Below, in pieces: positions 50,145-58,761 of a DNA stretch of 64,000 nt. The DNA lies in NCBI RefSeq assembly GCF_900163695.1, contig NZ_FUIC01000003.1, positions 62,001-126,000 on the forward strand, given 5' to 3'. The notes beneath the pieces are model-generated. The model worked only from the letters and a program-made list of their open reading frames with translations, ran no database searches and was not told the DNA's origin. Every line of letters starts with the position of its first letter. Positions within the stretch are counted from its first letter, which is position 1. The DNA is from Gulosibacter sp. 10 (GTDB lineage: Bacteria; Actinomycetota; Actinomycetes; Actinomycetales; Microbacteriaceae). The position numbers and the translations under genes were made by a program.

Positions 50145-52109
50145 CTACTCGACGGTCTCGCCGGCGGGGCGTCGCCTCCGGTAGACCGCGAGCGCCGTGC
50201 CCGCCCCGGCGAAGAGCAGCGCGAGCGCGAGCAGCGTCAGCATCCGGTCGTCGCCGGTCCGCGCCAGCGGGTCGCCGTCGCCGGCCTCCGAGGCCGTCTC
50301 GGAGGGCGCGGTCGTGCCCGGAGCATCCTCGGTGCCGGTGGGATCGGGCGAGTCGCCCGGCTCCTCGGTGCCGGTCGGCACGGGCTCCTCGGTGCCCGTG
50401 GGGGCGGGCGCGGCCTGGGCGAGCTCGAGGGTCACCGAGGTGTCGCCGGCGATCTGCACGGCTTCCGCGGATGCCGCGGCGCCGTCGTCCGCGAGGGCGG
50501 CGAAGTCGCATTCGACGTGCGGCGCGCCCGTGGTCAGGGCTCCGTCGGGTCCGGTCGTCCCGGCATCCCGCCAGCCCTCGTCCCCCTCGCAGGACATCGC
50601 GACGGGCACCTCCGCGGCCGCGGCGCCGGACTCGTCGAGCACCGACACCTCCACCTCGTTGAGCGCGGCGAGGAAGACGGAGCCGCCGACGAACTGCGCG
50701 GCAGTGCCGAGCCGGTCGGAGGAGATGAAGTCGATCGTGTCGGAGGGGTTGTGATACGTCGGCTCCAGCACGATCGAGGTCTCGGGCGACCAGTACATCC
50801 AGCTGAAGACCGCCGCGTCGATGCCGACGTCGTGGAACGACTGGTGGTCGCTGCGGCCCACGTAGCCGCGGTTGAGCGGGCCGTGGCCCGTGTACTCGGT
50901 GATCTGCCCCGTGAGGTCGAGCACGGCGTTGTCCTCGTTGTCCGGGTTCACGGAGAGCCCGTAGAAGTCGGTGGGCCGGTCCGCGGTGCCGGGATAGGAG
51001 GTGCCGGCCATGTCGAAGTTCCACGCCCCGATGGTGCGGTCGATCTCGTCCTGCGTGAGCTGGGCCGCGTGGTGGGCGGAGCCGACGATGCCCTGCTCCT
51101 CGGCGCCCCAGGCGCCCACGCGGATCTCGACGTCGAGCGGGTACCGGCCGATGAGCTCGGCGATCTGCAGCATCACGCCGACGCCGGACGCGTTGTCGCT
51201 CGCCCCGGGGCTGCCGACCACGGAGTCGATGTGCGCGCCGATGTAGACGATCGGCGCGGTGCCGTCCTCGTCGCCGACCGCCGGGCGTACGCCGATCACG
51301 TTCGAGCTCGTCGCGCCGCCCGTGTCGGTGGTGATGGCGAGGTCGAGCGGTCCCGTCTCGAGCAGCGCGCGGATGCGGTCGCCCTGGTAGTCGCCCGCGG
51401 CGGCCACGATGAGGTCCTCCGTGCCGGCGGGCGCGGCCCCGATCCGCGGGATGGGGGCGTTGGCCGCGGTGGCCGTGAGGATGATGCCGGCGGGGTCGTG
51501 CTCGGCGATGGCGCCGATGAGCGCGGCCCGGGCGTCCGCGTCGGCGACCCAGTCGACGAGCACGAACGCGCCCTCGAGCGGCCGGTCCTCGAGCGCCGAG
51601 CCGTCGGCGACGTCGACGACCGGTGCGGTCACGGGGGCATCGGGGCCGGTGAAGAGCGAGTTCGTGGCGGGCGCGAACTGCCAGCTGCCGTGGCCCTCGA
51701 CGTCGTCGCGGCTCGGGACGACGTCGGCGAAGCTGCCGGGTCGGGCCTCGAAGGTCTCGATGTACGTGTCGAACCCGTACTCCTCCAGGAGGCCCTCGAC
51801 GTAGGCGATCGCCTCGTCCTCGGCCTCCGTGCCGGCGACGCGGGGGCCGATGTCGACGGCGAGGTGCTCGACGTGGGCGAAGACGCTCTCGCCGTCCGGC
51901 AGGGCGAGGAACTCGTCCTGGTAGCCGGGGAGCAGGTCGCCGGCCTCGATGGCCTCGAGGCCGTCCTCGGGCGCGGCCGCAGCGGGGAGCCCGGAGCCGA
52001 GCGCGAAGGGGACGGCGAGCGTCGCGGCCGCGAGGGCGACGGCGCCGCCTCGCAGTCGGGAGCGGGTGCGGGCGAAGGCCCTGGGGGCGGGGGGAATGTG
52101 CTGATCCAT
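50145..52109 (-). CDS. Secreted M28-family aminopeptidase with LAxTG wall anchor
   Basis: A 654-residue exported metallopeptidase. An Arg-rich signal peptide with Ala-rich core (ALAAATLAVPFA) ends near AAAAPED. A PA-like domain lies in the middle of the N-terminal half. The M28 zinc motifs follow: GAHIDSVVGSPGASDNASG, WGAEEQGIVGSAHH, DMAG, and SDHQSFHDVGIDA with the last His. A Pro/Thr-rich spacer with PTGTEEP repeats leads to LARTG (615-619), a hydrophobic helix and an Arg-rich tail: a class E-type sortase signal. It probably trims peptides at the cell wall. Confidence 0.93.
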   Translation of the reverse strand: MDQHIPPAPRAFARTRSRLRGGAVALAAATLAVPFALGSGLPAAAAPEDGLEAIEAGDLLPGYQDEFLALPDGESVFAHVEHLAVDIGPRVAGTEAEDEAIAYVEGLLEEYGFDTYIETFEARPGSFADVVPSRDDVEGHGSWQFAPATNSLFTGPDAPVTAPVVDVADGSALEDRPLEGAFVLVDWVADADARAALIGAIAEHDPAGIILTATAANAPIPRIGAAPAGTEDLIVAAAGDYQGDRIRALLETGPLDLAITTDTGGATSSNVIGVRPAVGDEDGTAPIVYIGAHIDSVVGSPGASDNASGVGVMLQIAELIGRYPLDVEIRVGAWGAEEQGIVGSAHHAAQLTQDEIDRTIGAWNFDMAGTSYPGTADRPTDFYGLSVNPDNEDNAVLDLTGQITEYTGHGPLNRGYVGRSDHQSFHDVGIDAAVFSWMYWSPETSIVLEPTYHNPSDTIDFISSDRLGTAAQFVGGSVFLAALNEVEVSVLDESGAAAAEVPVAMSCEGDEGWRDAGTTGPDGALTTGAPHVECDFAALADDGAAASAEAVQIAGDTSVTLELAQAAPAPTGTEEPVPTGTEEPGDSPDPTGTEDAPGTTAPSETASEAGDGDPLARTGDDRMLTLLALALLFAGAGTALAVYRRRRPAGETVE

Positions 52110-52417
52110 GAACGGTGCGGTCCTCTCTGACTACCGGATCGGGGATGCGTGCATCCGAGGCGCCTCGCGACGGTGCGAGCACGCCTTCCCGAAGCTTAGG
52201 GAATCCCGCGGATCGGCGTGACGGCGGGCGTCCGCGGGTGGACAGTTTGCACCGCGGAGCCGCTTCGGGCGGGCAACATGCGAGGTCCGCGGCCCGTCGT
52301 CCGGATCGGCGGCGAGTCGCCGCCTCGCGGTTCGCGGGTATCCTTCGGGGCCGGCTGGGAGCTTCGACCGGGCGCGGTGTGGCAGGATTCCCCGGCCGGG
52401 TAGGAACGATCGGGAGG

Positions 52418-53344
52418 ATGTCGGTGGTGCGGAACGTCGCCCCTGCGCTGCGCGGGCCGATGGAGCGGCGGCTGCGACGGCGCCGGTTGCTCGTGCTCGT
52501 CTCGGCGGTGCTCGGCGTGGCCGGCGTCTACGGGCTCGGCGTGCTCACCGCCCGCGGCCAGCGGGTGGAGCGGCGCTTCCTGGACGCCTCGGTCTTCGAG
52601 CAGCACGCGCCCCTGCTGACCGTGGTGAGCGTCCCGCATCTGCTCATCGCCGCCGCGGCCGTCGCGCTGCTCGGCGTCCTCGCCGGGCGACGGCTCATGG
52701 CGCTCGTCGCCGTCTCGGTCGTCGCGGTCTGCAACGTGCTCGGCCAGCTGTTCAAGCATGTGATCCTCGTCCGCCCGGCGCTCGACGGCGAAGATCCCAA
52801 CACGTTTCCGAGCGGGCACATGATCGCGTTCGCCTCCGTGGCGGCGGGGCTGCTCATGACCGCGCCGCCTCGGGCCCGGTCGGCGGTGGCGGCGGGCTCG
52901 GGCATCCTGCTCAGCATCGTGGGAGGGCAGCTGCTGTACTACGGCTGGCACCGCCCGAGCGACATCGCGGGGGCCATGATGCTGGTCACGGCCGTGAGCG
53001 CCTTCGCCCTGATGCTCGCCGGCCCGCACGGCGCGCAGCCCGACCCTCCGGGGCGGCCCCTCGCCGAGCCGGTGCTCGCCGTCGCGGGCGCGGCGGCGGT
53101 GCTCGCGGCGGTGGCGGCCGGATTCGCGCACCGGGCGGGACTGCTGCCGGAGGGCCCGTGGGTGACCGTCATCGCGGTGTGCGGGCTGTCCGGCGTGGCG
53201 CTGCTGACCGTGACGGCGAACCTGTGGCTGCTGCGCACTGGCGCGCGACCGCCGGTGGCGGCCGGGGCGTCGCCGGCTGACGGGCTCCCGCCGGGCGGGG
53301 CGGGGCGGGCCGGGGCTCAGGGCTCGACGAGCCGGTGCGAGTAG
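52418..53344 (+). CDS. PAP2-family membrane phosphatase
   Basis: A 308-residue membrane protein with the phosphatidic-acid-phosphatase signature: KHVILVRP (motif 1), FPSGHMIAF (motif 2 with the acid-base His) and YYGWHRPSDIAGA (motif 3 with the nucleophilic His). Six or more helices surround the site. It may dephosphorylate undecaprenyl diphosphate or another lipid phosphate. The ATG at 52418 is adjacent to GGGAGG; GTG at 52424, six bases from GGAGG, may be the true start. The final 28 bp overlap the convergent response-regulator gene. Confidence 0.88.
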   Translation: MSVVRNVAPALRGPMERRLRRRRLLVLVSAVLGVAGVYGLGVLTARGQRVERRFLDASVFEQHAPLLTVVSVPHLLIAAAAVALLGVLAGRRLMALVAVSVVAVCNVLGQLFKHVILVRPALDGEDPNTFPSGHMIAFASVAAGLLMTAPPRARSAVAAGSGILLSIVGGQLLYYGWHRPSDIAGAMMLVTAVSAFALMLAGPHGAQPDPPGRPLAEPVLAVAGAAAVLAAVAAGFAHRAGLLPEGPWVTVIAVCGLSGVALLTVTANLWLLRTGARPPVAAGASPADGLPPGGAGRAGAQGSTSRCE

Positions 53345-53982
53345 GCCGCGATGACCAGCTGCGCCCGGTCGCGGGCGTGGAGCTTGGCCCGGAGCGCGCC
53401 GATGTGCGCCTTCACGGTGTGGATCGTGACGGTGAGCGCCTCCGCGATCTCCGTGTTCGAGAGGCCTCGGCCGACGAGGGCCAGCACCTCGTGCTCGCGC
53501 GCGGTCAGCCCGTCGATCCGAGGCGCCGCCCCTGGCGCGACCGGGCGGTCGACGAAGTGCTCGACGAGCCGGCGCATGATCTGCGGCGTGAACAGCGACT
53601 CGCCGGCGTGGACCCGACGGATCGCGTCGATCAGCCGCTCGGGCTCCGTGTCCTTGAGCAGGAACGCGCTGGCGCCCGCCGCGAGCGCGCCGTACACGTA
53701 CTCGTCGAGCTCGAACATCGTCAGCACGATCACCCGCGTGCCCCGCAGCGCGGGCTGGGAGGCGATCCGCCCGGTCGCGTCGATGCCGTCCAGCCTGGGC
53801 ATGCGGATGTCCATGAGCACGACATCCGGGCGCAGGGCGCGCGTCTGGGCGACGGCGTCGGCGCCGTCCTCGGCCTCGCCGACGACTCGGAGCCCCTGCG
53901 CACGATCGATCGCGATGCCCAGGCTGCGCCGGAGCAGCGGCTCGTCGTCCGCGAGGAGCACGCGGATCGGCTCGGCGCTCAC
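53317..53982 (-). CDS. NarL/LuxR-type response regulator
   Basis: A 221-residue regulator. The receiver has IRVLLADDEPLLRRSLG (acidic pair), phospho-acceptor Asp in VVLMDIRMPRLDG, Thr in VIVLTMFELDEY and Lys in AFLLKDTEPE. The LuxR helix-turn-helix follows (LTAREHEVLALVGRGLSNTE, TVTIHTVKAHIGALRAKL). Its GTG start overlaps the kinase stop as GTGA, so the pair is co-translated. It probably controls the divergent ABC export block. Confidence 0.93.
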   Translation of the reverse strand: MSAEPIRVLLADDEPLLRRSLGIAIDRAQGLRVVGEAEDGADAVAQTRALRPDVVLMDIRMPRLDGIDATGRIASQPALRGTRVIVLTMFELDEYVYGALAAGASAFLLKDTEPERLIDAIRRVHAGESLFTPQIMRRLVEHFVDRPVAPGAAPRIDGLTAREHEVLALVGRGLSNTEIAEALTVTIHTVKAHIGALRAKLHARDRAQLVIAAYSHRLVEP

Positions 53983-54824
53983 GACCGCCCTCCGGCGGGG
54001 AGCTCGGCGGCGAGGCGGAAGCCGCCCTCGCACGGCCCGGCGACGAGCGAGCCGTCGTGCAGCGCGACGCGCTCCCGCAGGCCGAGGAGGCCGGTGCCGG
54101 TACCCGGCCGCGGTCGCCAGCCGGGCGCCGGACCGGCGTCGCGGACCACGATCACGACGCGGTCCTCCCGCCGCTCGACGCTCGCCCGGACCGCGGTGCG
54201 GCCCGCATGGCGGACGGCGTTCGACAGTGCCTCGCGGACGATGGCGCAGACGGAGAGCTGCAATTCGGGGGCGAGGTCCGAGAGTCCGTCCTCGTCGAAC
54301 GCCGCGTCGATCTCCAGGCCGGCCTGCCCTGCGGAGTCGACGATCGCCGCGAGATCGGCGACGCCGCACGGCGGGCGGAGAGTGCCGCCGTCGTCGGCGC
54401 GCAGCACCGTGAGCATGCTGCGCAGCTGCTCGGTGGACCGCCGCCCGACCCGCTCGATGTCGTCGAGGGCGCGGAGCCGCTCCTGCTCGTCCGCGAGCTT
54501 CGCGGTGGACGCCCTGACGGTCATGACGCCGATGCCGTGCGAGGCGAGGTCGTGGAGCTCGCGGGCCAGGCGCAGCCGCTCATCCGCCGCTGCGCGCTCG
54601 CGCGCCCACCGCTCCAGCCGCTGCTCGTAGCGGGCGCGCCGGCGGCGCGTCGTGCGCAGCGCCCACCAGACCACCCCGGCCATGACCAGCATGACGGCCG
54701 GCGCGCCCCACTGCGCGACTCGGCCGATCGGGAAGACCAGCAGCAGCACGGCGAGCAGCGCGAGCAGCGCGCACGCCGCGGCCCAGGCCCGCGACGTCCA
54801 GCGCGGCCGCGACATCTCCTCCAT
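53979..54824 (-). CDS. Sensor histidine kinase (HisKA_3 type)
   Basis: A 281-residue small kinase with two N-terminal membrane helices (AWAAACALLALLAVLLLVFP, WGAPAVMLVMAGVVWWAL) and almost no extracellular loop, resembling cell-envelope-stress sensors of the intramembrane type. The dimerisation/phospho-acceptor region is RLRLARELHDLASHGIGVMT and the ATPase domain has REALSNAVRHAG, VRDAGPAP and GTGLLGLRERVALHDG. It is divergent from the ABC genes (start-to-start 116 bp) and upstream of its response regulator. Confidence 0.92.
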   Translation of the reverse strand: MEEMSRPRWTSRAWAAACALLALLAVLLLVFPIGRVAQWGAPAVMLVMAGVVWWALRTTRRRRARYEQRLERWARERAAADERLRLARELHDLASHGIGVMTVRASTAKLADEQERLRALDDIERVGRRSTEQLRSMLTVLRADDGGTLRPPCGVADLAAIVDSAGQAGLEIDAAFDEDGLSDLAPELQLSVCAIVREALSNAVRHAGRTAVRASVERREDRVVIVVRDAGPAPGWRPRPGTGTGLLGLRERVALHDGSLVAGPCEGGFRLAAELPAGGRS

Positions 54825-54940
54825 GCCTCAAGCCTATGGACGAATCCTGCGGCCGGCATTGCACCCGGGTCTAGGGCCGGCGGGCAGGACTGCACCGCCG
54901 GCTCATGCGCCCGGGCCTCCGCGCCGGTGGGATGGTGCCC

Positions 54941-55648
54941 ATGCTCACATTCGACGAACTCGCCAAGCGGCGCGGCGGCTGCGACATCCTCCGAGGGCTG
55001 ACCTTCCGGGCCCGCCCCGGAAGGGTGACCGGATTCCTCGGGCCGAACGGCGCGGGGAAATCCTCGACCCTGCGCATCCTGCTCGGACTCGACCGCGCTA
55101 CATCGGGCACCGCGCTCGTGGACGGGCGCCGCTTCCAGACCCTCCGCGATCCGATGCGCAAGGTCGGCGCGATGCTCGACGGCTCCGGCGCCCACCGCTC
55201 CCGCACCGGCCGGGCGCATCTGCGCTGGGTCGCGCGGGCCGCGGGCGTCGGGAACCGGCGCGTCGAGTCGCTCCTCGAGACGGTCGGCATCGCCCACGCC
55301 GCGGACAAGCGCGTCGGCACCTATTCGCTGGGCATGGGGCGTCGGCTGGGGCTCGCCGCGGCGCTGCTCGCCGACCCGGAGGCGCTCGTGCTCGACGAGC
55401 CGGTCAACGGCCTCGACCCGGAGGGCATCCGCTGGACCCGCCGGTTCCTCCGCGAGCAGGCGGCGCAGGGCCGGACCGTGCTGCTCTCCTCGCACCTGAT
55501 GGGGGAGCTCGCGGAGACCGTGGACGACGTGGTCGTCATCCGCCGCGGCGAGATCGTCGCGGACGGAACCCTCGAGGAGGTCACGGGCGGTCACGGGAGC
55601 CTCGAGGACGCGTTCTTCGCGCTCACCGGCGAGGGGGATGGGCGTTGA
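54941..55648 (+). CDS. ABC transporter ATP-binding protein (BcrA/exporter type)
   Basis: A 235-residue ATPase: Walker A GPNGAGKS, signature YSLGMGRRLGLAAALL, Walker B LVLDEPVNG and switch His in LLSSHLMGE. It resembles bacitracin/lantibiotic-type exporters. Start at 54941 (MLTFDELAKRRGG) is chosen; ATGs at 54905 and GTG/ATG near 54932 would add a short leader. GGTGGG is about 9 bp upstream. It leads an ABC block divergent from a two-component system, a typical antimicrobial-peptide response arrangement. Confidence 0.9.
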   Translation: MLTFDELAKRRGGCDILRGLTFRARPGRVTGFLGPNGAGKSSTLRILLGLDRATSGTALVDGRRFQTLRDPMRKVGAMLDGSGAHRSRTGRAHLRWVARAAGVGNRRVESLLETVGIAHAADKRVGTYSLGMGRRLGLAAALLADPEALVLDEPVNGLDPEGIRWTRRFLREQAAQGRTVLLSSHLMGELAETVDDVVVIRRGEIVADGTLEEVTGGHGSLEDAFFALTGEGDGR

Positions 55649-56370
55649 GGGTCTTCCGCTCGGAGCTGTCGAAGCTCCTGACGCTGCCGTTCACCTGGCT
55701 CGCCGTCGCCGCGGGCCTCGCCCTCCCGACCGGCATCGCCGTCATCACCAGCCTCACGACGAGCCCCGACGAGAACACCGGGTTCTCGGAAATCGCCATC
55801 GGCGTCGCCGGGGCCATCGTGCTCGGCGCCGTCGCGATCGGCAGCGAGTACACGACCGAGGGGGAGGAGTCCGCGGCCGGACGGCAGATCACCACCACCC
55901 TTACCGCCACCGCCGCGCGCACGAGGCTGCTGCTCGCCAAGGCCGCGGCCGTCGCGCTCCTCGCGGCGGGCACGGCGGCCGCCGCCGTGGTCGCGGTATT
56001 CGCGACCGTCGGGCTGCTGACCGATGCGGGGCCGGCCCTCGACCCGGGGACGGCGGCGCGCGCGGGCGGCGCCGTCGTGTTCTGGGTGCTGATGGCGCTC
56101 CTCGCGTTCGCGCTCACCGCGCTCACCCGCAGCGGCGTCATCCCGATGGCGGTCCTGGTCGCGAATTCCTCCGCGGTCTCCGTCACCTACCTGCTCGCGC
56201 AGCGGTTCCCGGCCGCCGACTACCTCCCCGACCTCGCGGGCATGCGCATGTTCACCGCGCTGGAGACGAGCACGGCGATGACGCCCGTCATGGGCGGGCT
56301 CGTCATGACCGCCTGGGCGGCCGCGCTGCTCGTCGCGGCCACGGTGGTCTTCGCGCGAAGGGACGCGTGA
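55645..56370 (+). CDS. ABC-2-type permease
   Basis: A 241-residue membrane protein with six helices, beginning LRVFRSELSKLLTLPFTWLA, the usual N-terminal amphipathic start of ABC-2 permeases, and SEYTTEGEESAAGRQITTTL in the first loop. The TTG start overlaps the ATPase stop as TTGA with GAGGGGG upstream. It forms the membrane path for the ATPase together with the next gene. Confidence 0.85.
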   Translation: MRVFRSELSKLLTLPFTWLAVAAGLALPTGIAVITSLTTSPDENTGFSEIAIGVAGAIVLGAVAIGSEYTTEGEESAAGRQITTTLTATAARTRLLLAKAAAVALLAAGTAAAAVVAVFATVGLLTDAGPALDPGTAARAGGAVVFWVLMALLAFALTALTRSGVIPMAVLVANSSAVSVTYLLAQRFPAADYLPDLAGMRMFTALETSTAMTPVMGGLVMTAWAAALLVAATVVFARRDA

Positions 56371-56371
56371 G

Positions 56372-57178
56372 ATGGGCGCATCCGCATCCGCATCCGCAGG
56401 CGCTGCCACGCGTTCGGAGGCGCCGAGGAGCGCGCCGGGGGCATTCCTGGACGCGTTCCGGGCCGAGCTCTCGAAGCTCCTCTCGCTCGGGTCGTTCCGC
56501 GCGGTCATCGCGGGCACGATCGCGCTCACCGCGGTGGCGACGGCGCTGCTCACGCAGCACGCCGAGTTCACCGTCGAGGCCGATCCCTCCGGCGAGACCC
56601 CGCATCTGCTGGACTTCGGCGTGGTCGGGCTCGGCTGGACGCAGGTGGGGTTCTTCCTCGCCGGAGTGCTGGCCGCGACCTCGGAGTACGTCGGCGGGCA
56701 GATCCGCACGACGCTCCTCGCCGTCCCGAACCGGCTCGTGCAGAAGACCGCCGCCATGCTCGCCCTGGCGGTCCTCGTCTTTCCGGGAGCGCTCCTCGCC
56801 GCCGCGACCGGCGTCGGGGTCGTGCTCGCGAGCACGGGCACGGTGCTCGAGGCGCTCGAACCCGCCCTCACCGCCAGGGTGCTGTGCAGCGCCGCCGGGT
56901 ATCTCGCGTGCATGGCCGTCCTGTCGGCGGCCGTGGGATCGCTGGTGCGCAAGACGGTGCCAGCCGCGGCCATCCTCGTCGTCTACCTGCTCGTCGTGAG
57001 CCCGCTGCTGCAGGGGCTGCGGTGGTACTTCCTGCCGGACATGGCCTCGTACACGTTCTGGTACGTGATCTCGCAGCCCGGGGCGCCGCCGCCGTTCGTC
57101 GGCTGGATCGTGGTGCTCGCCTGGACGCTCGGCGCCGCGGCGGTCGCCGCGCTGGTGTTCCGGAGGCGGGATACGTGA
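56372..57178 (+). CDS. ABC-2-type permease, second
   Basis: A 268-residue membrane protein paralogous to the preceding one: FRAELSKLLSLGSFRAVIAG start, SEYVGGQIRTTLLAVPNR loop, six helices in all. A 25-residue Ala/Ser leader precedes the first helix region. It starts one base after the previous stop. Two different permeases with one ATPase suggest a heterodimeric exporter. Confidence 0.85.
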   Translation: MGASASASAGAATRSEAPRSAPGAFLDAFRAELSKLLSLGSFRAVIAGTIALTAVATALLTQHAEFTVEADPSGETPHLLDFGVVGLGWTQVGFFLAGVLAATSEYVGGQIRTTLLAVPNRLVQKTAAMLALAVLVFPGALLAAATGVGVVLASTGTVLEALEPALTARVLCSAAGYLACMAVLSAAVGSLVRKTVPAAAILVVYLLVVSPLLQGLRWYFLPDMASYTFWYVISQPGAPPPFVGWIVVLAWTLGAAAVAALVFRRRDT

Positions 57179-57208
57179 CGCCGCCGGTCCCGCGGAGGGA
57201 GGCCGCGG

Positions 57209-58042
57209 GTGTGTACGAGCGGCGGCGCTGACCGCGCCTCGCCGCGGCTGCTCCTCGAAGGGGTGGTCAAGCGATACGGGCGGGGCGCCCCGCCCGTCCT
57301 CCGGGGCGTCGACCTCGCCGTGCGGCCGGGGAGCGTCGTCGAACTCCGCGGCGGCAACGGAGCCGGCAAGTCGACGCTGCTGCGGATCGCGGCGGGGCTG
57401 GCGCGGGCGACAGGCGGTCGCGTGCAGCGGTGCGGGGCGGTCGCCTACGCCCCTGTCGCGGCGCTCGAGGAGAGCCGATTCACCGCGCACGCGTATCTCC
57501 GCCACATTCTTCGGCTTCGCGGTCGGTGGACGCCGGCCGACCGCTCGGCGGTGCGCGGCCTCGCCGAGTCGCTCGGGCTCGATCCTCGTGCGCGCCTCGC
57601 GCGGCTGTCCACGGGGAGCCGGAAGAAGGTGCTGCTCGTGCAGGCGCTCCTGCCCGGCGCCGATCTCGTGCTCATCGACGAGCCCTTCGACGGGCTCGAC
57701 GCGGCAGCCGCGGAGACGAGCGCGGGGCTCATCCGGGCGGCGGCGGGCCGGGGCGCGGCGGTGCTCGTCGTCTCGCACGGTCCGGAGCTCCTGGCACCGG
57801 ACCGTCGACTGTCGCTGCGGCACGGGCGGCTCGTCGAGGAGGCCGTGGCGGCCGGGGCGCGGGTCGCGGTGCGGGTCCGCCTCGTCGAGGGAGGGCGTCG
57901 GACGCTGCCCGCCCGGCCGATGCTCGTGAACGGCGACCTCCTCGACTTCTCCGTCCCGGAGCGCGAGGCGTCCGCGCTGCTGCGCGCGACGCTGGACGCG
58001 GGCGGCGAGGTGCTGCGGGTCGAGCGGCGGGCCGAGCGGTGA
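57209..58042 (+). CDS. ABC transporter ATP-binding protein, second
   Basis: A 277-residue ATPase: Walker A GGNGAGKST, signature LSTGSRKKVLLVQALL, Walker B LVLIDEPFDG and switch His in VLVVSHGPE. The RRVQRCG region after Walker A is short, and a C-terminal extension of about 60 residues follows (RRTLPARPMLVNGDLLDFSV). GGAGGGAGG lies 6 bp upstream of the GTG start, a clear ribosome site. Its stop overlaps the last membrane gene as GTGA. Confidence 0.88.
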   Translation: MCTSGGADRASPRLLLEGVVKRYGRGAPPVLRGVDLAVRPGSVVELRGGNGAGKSTLLRIAAGLARATGGRVQRCGAVAYAPVAALEESRFTAHAYLRHILRLRGRWTPADRSAVRGLAESLGLDPRARLARLSTGSRKKVLLVQALLPGADLVLIDEPFDGLDAAAAETSAGLIRAAAGRGAAVLVVSHGPELLAPDRRLSLRHGRLVEEAVAAGARVAVRVRLVEGGRRTLPARPMLVNGDLLDFSVPEREASALLRATLDAGGEVLRVERRAER

Positions 58043-58680
58043 CCGCCGCCGTCGCGTACTGCTGGGCGGTGCTCTTCCACGGGCAGCGCTGGATGCCGCC
58101 CGTGCTCGGCCAGGGCGTGATCGCCTGGCTGCTGCTGGGGTCGCCGCCGGTCGACGCCTCCGCGGTCGCGGCGATGCTCGCGCTGAGCCTCCCGGCGGTC
58201 ATGTGGCTGGCCTATTCGGCCTGCTGCGCCGAGGATGCGGGCCAGGAGGAGATCGCGATCAGCGCGATGGGCTCCTTCGCCCGGATGCTCGTCGCGCGCG
58301 GGCTCGCCGCGGCCGGAGCCGTCGTGCCCGTCCCGCTGCTCGTCATCGCAGTCGGGGCGGTCTCGAGCGGGCTCCCGGCCGCTGCCGGCGCGCTCGCCTT
58401 CGCGAACCTGCTGCTCATCCTCGCGGCGGGCGCGGGCATCGGCGTGCTCCTCGGCGCGCTCGCGCCGGCACGACCGGGATGGGCGCTCCTCGCGATCGTC
58501 CTGATAATGCTGCTCGCCGTCGTGGTGCCGCACGCGCCGCCCGTGCGCATCGCGCTGGAGGCGCTGCTGTCCCCGTCCGCGCACGCCTGCGGCGCCGCGC
58601 TGCTGCGGAACGCGGCGTCCGTGCCGATCGCGGTGCTCGCCGTGGGGCTCGCGACGGTATGCACGCGACGGTCGCGCTGA
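58039..58680 (+). CDS. Membrane protein, partner of second ABC ATPase
   Basis: A 213-residue membrane protein with about six helices (AYCWAVLFHGQRWMPPVLGQ, LALSLPAVMWLAYSAC, AAAGAVVPVPLLVIAVGAVS, LLLILAAGAGIGVLLGAL, LLAIVLIMLLAVVV). It has no recognised domain, but co-translation with the ATPase argues for a permease role. It closes the export block and is convergent with the MmyB-type regulator gene. Confidence 0.75.
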   Translation: MTAAVAYCWAVLFHGQRWMPPVLGQGVIAWLLLGSPPVDASAVAAMLALSLPAVMWLAYSACCAEDAGQEEIAISAMGSFARMLVARGLAAAGAVVPVPLLVIAVGAVSSGLPAAAGALAFANLLLILAAGAGIGVLLGALAPARPGWALLAIVLIMLLAVVVPHAPPVRIALEALLSPSAHACGAALLRNAASVPIAVLAVGLATVCTRRSR

Positions 58681-58761
58681 GTCGCGACGCCTATGCTCGA
58701 CCTGATCAGAGCGTGCACATCCATCGTCTCGGCGAGCATCGAGATGCCTACCGGACTCGAA

